Assembly (NCBI RefSeq): GCF_000203915.1
Contig: NC_008391.1
Location: forward strand, 124,001 to 188,000
DNA from: Burkholderia ambifaria AMMD
GTDB taxonomy: Bacteria > Pseudomonadota > Gammaproteobacteria > Burkholderiales > Burkholderiaceae
Direction of reading: 5' to 3'
Length of the DNA: 64,000 nt
The translations under genes and the position numbers were made by a program. Numbering within the stretch: position 1 is the stretch's first letter; each line of letters starts with the position of its first letter. This document shows, one piece after another, positions 59,478 through 64,000 of this stretch. Below the pieces are notes generated by a model that saw only the letters and a list, made by a program, of their open reading frames with translations, ran no database searches and had not been told where the DNA came from.

Positions 59478-60055
59478 CGCGCACTCCCGTATGCCGGCAG
59501 CATCGCCGGCGCGCCGGCGGCCAGTTCGGCGAGCGGAGGCTGTCGCCGGTCCTTGTCCGACAACTGATACGGCGCGCCGGATGCCGGCCAGTCGATGCCG
59601 ATCGCCGGATCGTCCCAGCGCACGCCCGCGTCCGAATCGGGATCGTAGTACTGCGTGCACTTGTACGCGAAGTCGGCCTCGTCGGACAACACGCAGAAGC
59701 CGTGTGCGAAACCGGGCGGAATCCATAGCATCCGGTGCGATATGTCGTCGAGCTGCGCGCCGAACCAGCGGCCGAAGGACGGCGAGCCGCGCCGGATGTC
59801 GACGGCGACGTCGTAGACCGTGCCGCGGGCCGCGTGGACCAGCTTGCCTTGCGGATTCACCCGCTGGTAGTGCAGCCCGCGCAGCACGCCGCGACGCGAG
59901 CGCGACTGGTTGTCCTGGACGAAGGTGGCGTCGACGCCCGCGTCGCGCAGCCAGCTTTCTCGGAAGCTTTCGACGAAAAAACCGCGTGCATCGCCGAACA
60001 CGCCGGGCTCGATCACCAGCACGCCGGGCAGCGGCGTTTCGATCACCCGTGTCAT
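59474..60055 (-). CDS. rfbC: dTDP-4-dehydrorhamnose 3,5-epimerase
   Basis: A 193-residue cupin. [13 protein letters not shown] and [20 protein letters not shown] carry the substrate Arg residues and catalytic His, and [13 protein letters not shown] the next His. [27 protein letters not shown] is typical. Start and stop both overlap neighbours by 4 nt (ATGA). Confidence 0.95.
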   Translation of the reverse strand: MTRVIETPLPGVLVIEPGVFGDARGFFVESFRESWLRDAGVDATFVQDNQSRSRRGVLRGLHYQRVNPQGKLVHAARGTVYDVAVDIRRGSPSFGRWFGAQLDDISHRMLWIPPGFAHGFCVLSDEADFAYKCTQYYDPDSDAGVRWDDPAIGIDWPASGAPYQLSDKDRRQPPLAELAAGAPAMLPAYGSAR

Positions 60056-60948
60056 GCTGCGACCTCCTTGCTCAGCAGATCGAGCAGATAGCGGCCGTAA
60101 CCGCTTTTCGCGAGCTTGTGCGCGAGCGTTTCGAGCTGCTCCGCATCGATCCAGCCGAGCCGGTACGCGATTTCCTCGGGACACGCGATTTGCAGGCCCT
60201 GCCGCGCCTGCATTACCTGGATGAAATTGGCCGCGTCGAGCAACGATTCGTGCGTGCCGGTGTCGAGCCATGCGTAGCCGCGCCCGAGTATCTCGACATT
60301 CAGCGCGCCGCGCGCGAGATACGCGAGATTCAGGTCGGTAATTTCCAGTTCGCCGCGCGCGGACGGTCGCACGGCCTTCGCCAATTCGACGACGTCGTTG
60401 TCGTAGAAATAGAGGCCGGTGACCGCATAGTGCGACTTCGGCTCGCGCGGTTTTTCCTCGAGGTCGATCGCCCGGCCATGCGCGTCGAACGACACGACGC
60501 CGTAGCGCTCCGGATCGCGCACGTAGTAGCCGAACACGGTCGCGCCGGCGGTCCGTGCGGCGGCTTGTTGCAGCAGCGACGACAGCGCGGGCCCGTGATA
60601 GATGTTGTCGCCGAGCACGAGCGTCGCCGCGTCGCGACCGATGAACGGCGCGCCGATCACGAACGCCTGGGCAAGACCGTCGGGGCTCGGCTGCGCCGCA
60701 TACGAAAAGTTCATGCCCCACTGGCTGCCGTCGCCGAGCAGTTGCTGGAAGGCATCGAGATCGCGCGGCGTCGAGATGACCAGCACGTCGCGGATGCCCG
60801 ACAGCATGATCGTGCTGAGCGGGTAATAGATCATCGGTTTGTCGTACACCGGCATCAATTGCTTCGACACCGAGTGCGTGAGCGGATGGAGCCGGGTGCC
60901 CGAGCCGCCCGCCAGAATCAGTCCTTTACGGCCAATCGCTGTTTGCAT
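60052..60948 (-). CDS. rfbA: Glucose-1-phosphate thymidylyltransferase
   Basis: A 298-residue nucleotidyltransferase that forms dTDP-glucose. [35 protein letters not shown] is the RmlA signature (quoted partly for identification: key G-x-G-TRL and K residues), and [10 protein letters not shown] the Asp motif. Start at MQTAIGRKG with GAGGGA upstream; a longer frame adds 17 residues. First gene of the rml operon, 99 bp after the MFS gene. Confidence 0.96.
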   Translation of the reverse strand: MQTAIGRKGLILAGGSGTRLHPLTHSVSKQLMPVYDKPMIYYPLSTIMLSGIRDVLVISTPRDLDAFQQLLGDGSQWGMNFSYAAQPSPDGLAQAFVIGAPFIGRDAATLVLGDNIYHGPALSSLLQQAAARTAGATVFGYYVRDPERYGVVSFDAHGRAIDLEEKPREPKSHYAVTGLYFYDNDVVELAKAVRPSARGELEITDLNLAYLARGALNVEILGRGYAWLDTGTHESLLDAANFIQVMQARQGLQIACPEEIAYRLGWIDAEQLETLAHKLAKSGYGRYLLDLLSKEVAA

Positions 60949-61047
60949 GAAGTCCCTCGCTGCAAGAGGAAAAATACGTGCGTGATACGCGGAATACACC
61001 GAATGCTTCGATTGCGCCGATTGCCGTCGATATCCGTGCGCGCCCGG

Positions 61048-62445
61048 CTACGGCTGCTCGGTGCCCCCGGCGTGAATCGCGCGAAATACGATCGCGAAGC
61101 CGAGCGCGTACAACGCAGCGATCACCGCGAAGCCGACAGCCGTCGCTCGGTCCGGGTCGTCGACCACGTGCAGGATCACCGATGCGATCGCGATGCCGAC
61201 GAGCGAACCGATCTGCCGGCTTGCGTTCAGCGATGCGGCGGCGAGGTTCGCGTCCGCAGCATCGGCCGACTGCATCACGACGAGATTCATCGCCGGAATG
61301 GCTTGTCCGGCACCGAAGTTGGCGAGGCCGACCGCGATGGCCAATGCCGGATACGGCATCGCCGCGACGCCGACGAGCGCCACACTGCCGAGCGTGGCAA
61401 GCGCGAGCCCGGTGAGCAGCGTGCGGCGCGGGCCGAGCAGCGCGCTGACCTTCGCGGACGCGAGATTGCCGATGCCGAACATCGCCATCAGTGGAAACAA
61501 CTCGAATCCGACGACGAGTGCGCTCGCGCCGCGGACGTTCTGCAAATAGAGGCTCAATAAAAAGATTTCGGCGAGGATGCCGAAGTTGATCGCGAGGCCC
61601 AGCGTGCTGCCCGCAACGAAACGTCGGTTCGCGAGCAGCGCAAGCGACACGATGCGCGAGCTCGCGTAGCGCTCGCGTAATGCGAATGCCACGGTTGCGG
61701 CCAACGTCGCGGCCGCGCCGGCGATGATGGACGGCGAGCGCCAGCCGGCGCTGGGCCCTTCGATCAGCGTGAAGCTCAGCGCGGCGAGCGCGAGCGCGCC
61801 GAACAGATGGCCGAGCGCATTCAACGGGCCGGGATGGCGCGGGGCCCGCGCGATATGCCGGTACGTGAGCCACAGGCCGGCGGCGCCGACCGGCAGGTTC
61901 ACCCAGAAGATGCCGCGCCAGCCGATCGCCTCGACCAGCACGCCGCCGACGCAGGGGCCGAGCGCCATCGCGGCCGACACCAGCGCACCCCAGATGCCGA
62001 TCATCCGCGTGCGCACCGGTCCCGGCGGGAACGCAAGCGTGAGCAGGCTCAGCGAACTCGGCATGAAGAGCGCCGCGCCGACACCCTGTGCGAGGCGCGC
62101 CGCGACAAGTGCGGCGCTGGACTGCGCGGCCGCGCACAGCACCGACGCGCCGACGAATAGCACGAGCCCGGCGACGTAGACGGATTTCGACCCGTAGCGG
62201 TTCGCGAGTGCGCCGCCGAGCAGCAGCAGCGCGGCGAAGCTGAGCGTATAGGCATCGACGACCCACACCAGCGCGGTCAGCGACATCGACAGGCTGGTTT
62301 CCATGGCCTTCAGCGCGACGTTGACGATCGTCACATCGAGCATGGCCATCACGAAGCCGCACGCGAGCGCGACCATCACGAGCACGGGGCGCGCGGCCGC
62401 GGATGCGTACGCGCCGGTGGCCGGCGTGGCGCTCCCGCCGTTCAT
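61048..62445 (-). CDS. MFS transporter, DHA2 (14-helix) drug:H+ antiporter type
   Basis: A 465-residue membrane protein. Motif D1/A region DVTIVNVALKAM is diagnostic of DHA2 exporters (LDVTIVNVAL), and GNRYGSKS-like loop and GPCVGGVLVEAIGWRGIFWVNLP (motif C) follow. It is likely to export a toxic or signalling compound; the substrate is unknown. It begins 4 nt inside the end of livF, so it is translated with the ABC genes. Confidence 0.9.
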   Translation of the reverse strand: MNGGSATPATGAYASAAARPVLVMVALACGFVMAMLDVTIVNVALKAMETSLSMSLTALVWVVDAYTLSFAALLLLGGALANRYGSKSVYVAGLVLFVGASVLCAAAQSSAALVAARLAQGVGAALFMPSSLSLLTLAFPPGPVRTRMIGIWGALVSAAMALGPCVGGVLVEAIGWRGIFWVNLPVGAAGLWLTYRHIARAPRHPGPLNALGHLFGALALAALSFTLIEGPSAGWRSPSIIAGAAATLAATVAFALRERYASSRIVSLALLANRRFVAGSTLGLAINFGILAEIFLLSLYLQNVRGASALVVGFELFPLMAMFGIGNLASAKVSALLGPRRTLLTGLALATLGSVALVGVAAMPYPALAIAVGLANFGAGQAIPAMNLVVMQSADAADANLAAASLNASRQIGSLVGIAIASVILHVVDDPDRATAVGFAVIAALYALGFAIVFRAIHAGGTEQP

Positions 62446-63161
62446 GCGGCCCTCCCGCCGAGGTACAGGCGCCGCATCTCAGCGCTGTCGAGCAGCTCGG
62501 CCGCGGGACCGTCGAGCGCAACGCGCCCCATCGTCAGCACGATGCCGCGGTCCGCGATGCGCAGCGCCTCGATCGCATTCTGCTCGACCATCAGCACGCC
62601 GATATGCTCGGTGTCGCGCATCCGGACGATCGCGTCGAACACCTCGTCGACCATCTTCGGCGACAGGCCCGCCGACGGCTCGTCGAGCAGCAACAATACC
62701 GGGCGCGGCATCAGCGCGCGCGCGAGCGACACGATTTGCCGCTCGCCGCCGGACAAGGCGCCCGCCAGCGACCGGTAGCGACGCCGGAGGACCGGATACT
62801 GCTCGCACAGCTCGTCGATCCGCGCCTCGCGCGGAAACGCGGACATCGACTGGCCGCCGAGCATCAGGTTTTCCCGCACGGTCAGCGACGCGAACACGTT
62901 GTCGGTCTGCGGCACGAAGCCGATGCCGTACTCGCGGATCTTCCGATGGACCGGCACGCGCGCCACGTCGGTGCCCTGGATCGTCACGCTGCCCGCACGC
63001 GGCAGCAGGAAGCCGGCGATCGATTTCAGCAGCGTCGATTTTCCGCAGCCGTTCGGGCCGAGGATCGTCACGATGTCGGTGGCGCCGACCGTGAGCGACA
63101 CGCGATGCAGGATGTCGACTTCGGGTGTGTAGCCGGCGACGAGTTCGCGCACGTCGATCAT
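62442..63161 (-). CDS. Branched-chain amino acid-type ABC transporter ATPase (LivF-like)
   Basis: A 239-residue ATPase. Walker A GPNGCGKST, signature LSGGERQIVSLARAL and Walker B LLLLDEPSAGLS are intact. FVPQTDNVFASLTVRENL is typical of LivF. It pairs with the next upstream LivG-like ATPase. Start overlaps the LivG-like stop by 4 nt. Confidence 0.93.
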   Translation of the reverse strand: MIDVRELVAGYTPEVDILHRVSLTVGATDIVTILGPNGCGKSTLLKSIAGFLLPRAGSVTIQGTDVARVPVHRKIREYGIGFVPQTDNVFASLTVRENLMLGGQSMSAFPREARIDELCEQYPVLRRRYRSLAGALSGGERQIVSLARALMPRPVLLLLDEPSAGLSPKMVDEVFDAIVRMRDTEHIGVLMVEQNAIEALRIADRGIVLTMGRVALDGPAAELLDSAEMRRLYLGGRAA

Positions 63162-63943
63162 GATGCCTCCAGCGGGCGACCGGCGGCATGCGCGCGGCCG
63201 AGATAGGCGTCGAGTACGCGGCGGTCGCGTTCCAGCTCGGTCGGACGGCAGTTCGCGATCGCCACGCCGCGGTCCAGTACGACGCAGCGGTCGCATAGCT
63301 CGCGGATGAAATGCATGTCGTGTTCGATGACGACCAGCGTGACGCCCTGCTTGCGAATCCGTTGCAGCGCGTCGATCAATTCGCCGCGCAGGTTCGGGTG
63401 CACGCCGGCGGTTGGCTCGTCGAGCAGCAGCAGTTTGGGCTCGGTCATCATCGCGCACGCAATGCCCAGCAGCTTCTTCTGGCCGCCGGAGATCGACGCG
63501 GCTGCAAGGTGCGCGACGCCGGACAGTTTCAGTTCGTCCAGCAGCTCGGCGGCGCGCGCACGGGTATCGGCATCGAGCGCGCGCGTCGCGCGGCCGCGCC
63601 AGAGCGCGGCGCCGATTCCGTGGCGCGCGGACGAAGCCGCCATCGCGAGTTCGAGCACCGACATTCGCGCGGGCATCGACGGCAACTGGAATGTGCGGCG
63701 TATGCCCAGTCGGGCGATCCTGTGCGGCGAGAGCGCGTCGATCCGCTGACCGTCGAAGCGGATGGCGCCCGCCGCGAGCGGCGCGAAGCCGGTGACCGCG
63801 TTGAGCGCGGTGCTCTTGCCGGAGCCGTTCGGGCCGAGCAGTCCGACGATCTCGCCGCCGTCGACCGACAGCGTGACCCCGGACAGGACGACGTTCTCGC
63901 CGTAGCGGATCGTCACGCCATCGAGATCGAGCAGCGCACTCAT
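63158..63943 (-). CDS. Branched-chain amino acid-type ABC transporter ATPase (LivG-like)
   Basis: A 261-residue ATPase with Walker A GPNGSGKST, GIRRTFQLPSMPARMSVLELAMAA, signature ISGGQKKLLGIACAM and Walker B LLLLDEPTAGVHP; EHDMHFIRELCDR is the H-loop. The LivG-specific spacing before the signature is present. The transported substrate may be an amino acid, amide or aromatic acid. Confidence 0.93.
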   Translation of the reverse strand: MSALLDLDGVTIRYGENVVLSGVTLSVDGGEIVGLLGPNGSGKSTALNAVTGFAPLAAGAIRFDGQRIDALSPHRIARLGIRRTFQLPSMPARMSVLELAMAASSARHGIGAALWRGRATRALDADTRARAAELLDELKLSGVAHLAAASISGGQKKLLGIACAMMTEPKLLLLDEPTAGVHPNLRGELIDALQRIRKQGVTLVVIEHDMHFIRELCDRCVVLDRGVAIANCRPTELERDRRVLDAYLGRAHAAGRPLEAS

Positions 63944-64000
63944 GGCCGCACCTCCAGGCGCTCGGGCACGAGCCCGTGCGGGCGCCAGATCACGCATGCG
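63940..64000 (-). CDS. End of a LivM-like ABC permease (continues beyond the window)
   Basis: Only the last 19 codons are inside the window: CVIWRPHGLVPERLEVRP and a stop. The W-RPHGLV-P end is what LivM permeases usually have. It overlaps the LivG-like start (ATGA). Confidence 0.7.
   Translation of the reverse strand, partial: ACVIWRPHGLVPERLEVRP

Overview
The window looks like part of a secondary chromosome of a Burkholderia cepacia complex bacterium. The evidence is the strongly GC-biased codon use, the betaproteobacterial chain leuC-leuD-leuB-asd-fimV-truA-trpF-trpB-trpA-accD-folC-dedD-cvpA-purF-metZ, and a gene set that matches, from memory, the second cepacian exopolysaccharide cluster (bce-II, bceM to bceU). 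No database search was possible, so names rest on motifs and gene order.

1-8.2 kb: an accessory catabolic block of visibly lower GC. It holds the end of a sugar-type ABC permease, two LysR regulators, hydroxyquinol 1,2-dioxygenase, maleylacetate reductase, two small ferredoxin-like-fold proteins (Dabb and YCII), a short-chain dehydrogenase and an inositol-dehydrogenase-like oxidoreductase. Together they suggest uptake of a polyol-like compound and its breakdown through hydroxyquinol and maleylacetate to 3-oxoadipate.

8.4-26.9 kb: a long housekeeping block on the plus strand for leucine, the aspartate family, tryptophan, fatty acids, folate, purine and methionine. Unusual parts are an entericidin gene between leuC and leuD, a Thr/Ile/Lys-rich candidate leader peptide before asd, an orphan DNA methyltransferase between trpB and trpA, and a SAM-II riboswitch with a terminator before metZ.

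27.0-42.6 kb: the cepacian bce-II cluster. It covers GDP-rhamnose synthesis (rmd, gmd), three acyltransferases, a secreted beta-propeller protein, a flippase, a double glycosyltransferase and a UDP-glucose pyrophosphorylase. An IS200/IS605-type tnpB element sits between the flippase and glycosyltransferase genes and appears to supply the flippase stop codon.

42.9-48.0 kb: an HU-like protein with a lysine/alanine-rich tail, a broken aadA-like aminoglycoside adenylyltransferase gene, a 12-bp tandem repeat, a VOC protein, a porin and a YihY-family membrane protein.

48.1-57.4 kb: a complete selenoprotein module. It contains formate dehydrogenase fdoGHI with an in-frame UGA and a SECIS hairpin, the maturation factor fdhE, selA, selB, and tRNA-Sec (selC).

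57.6-64 kb: on the minus strand, the dTDP-rhamnose operon (order of transcription A, C, D, B). Upstream of it is a transporter operon (livM-livG-livF-MFS) whose genes overlap by 4 nt. This block starts directly after selC, a tRNA gene known elsewhere as an island integration site.
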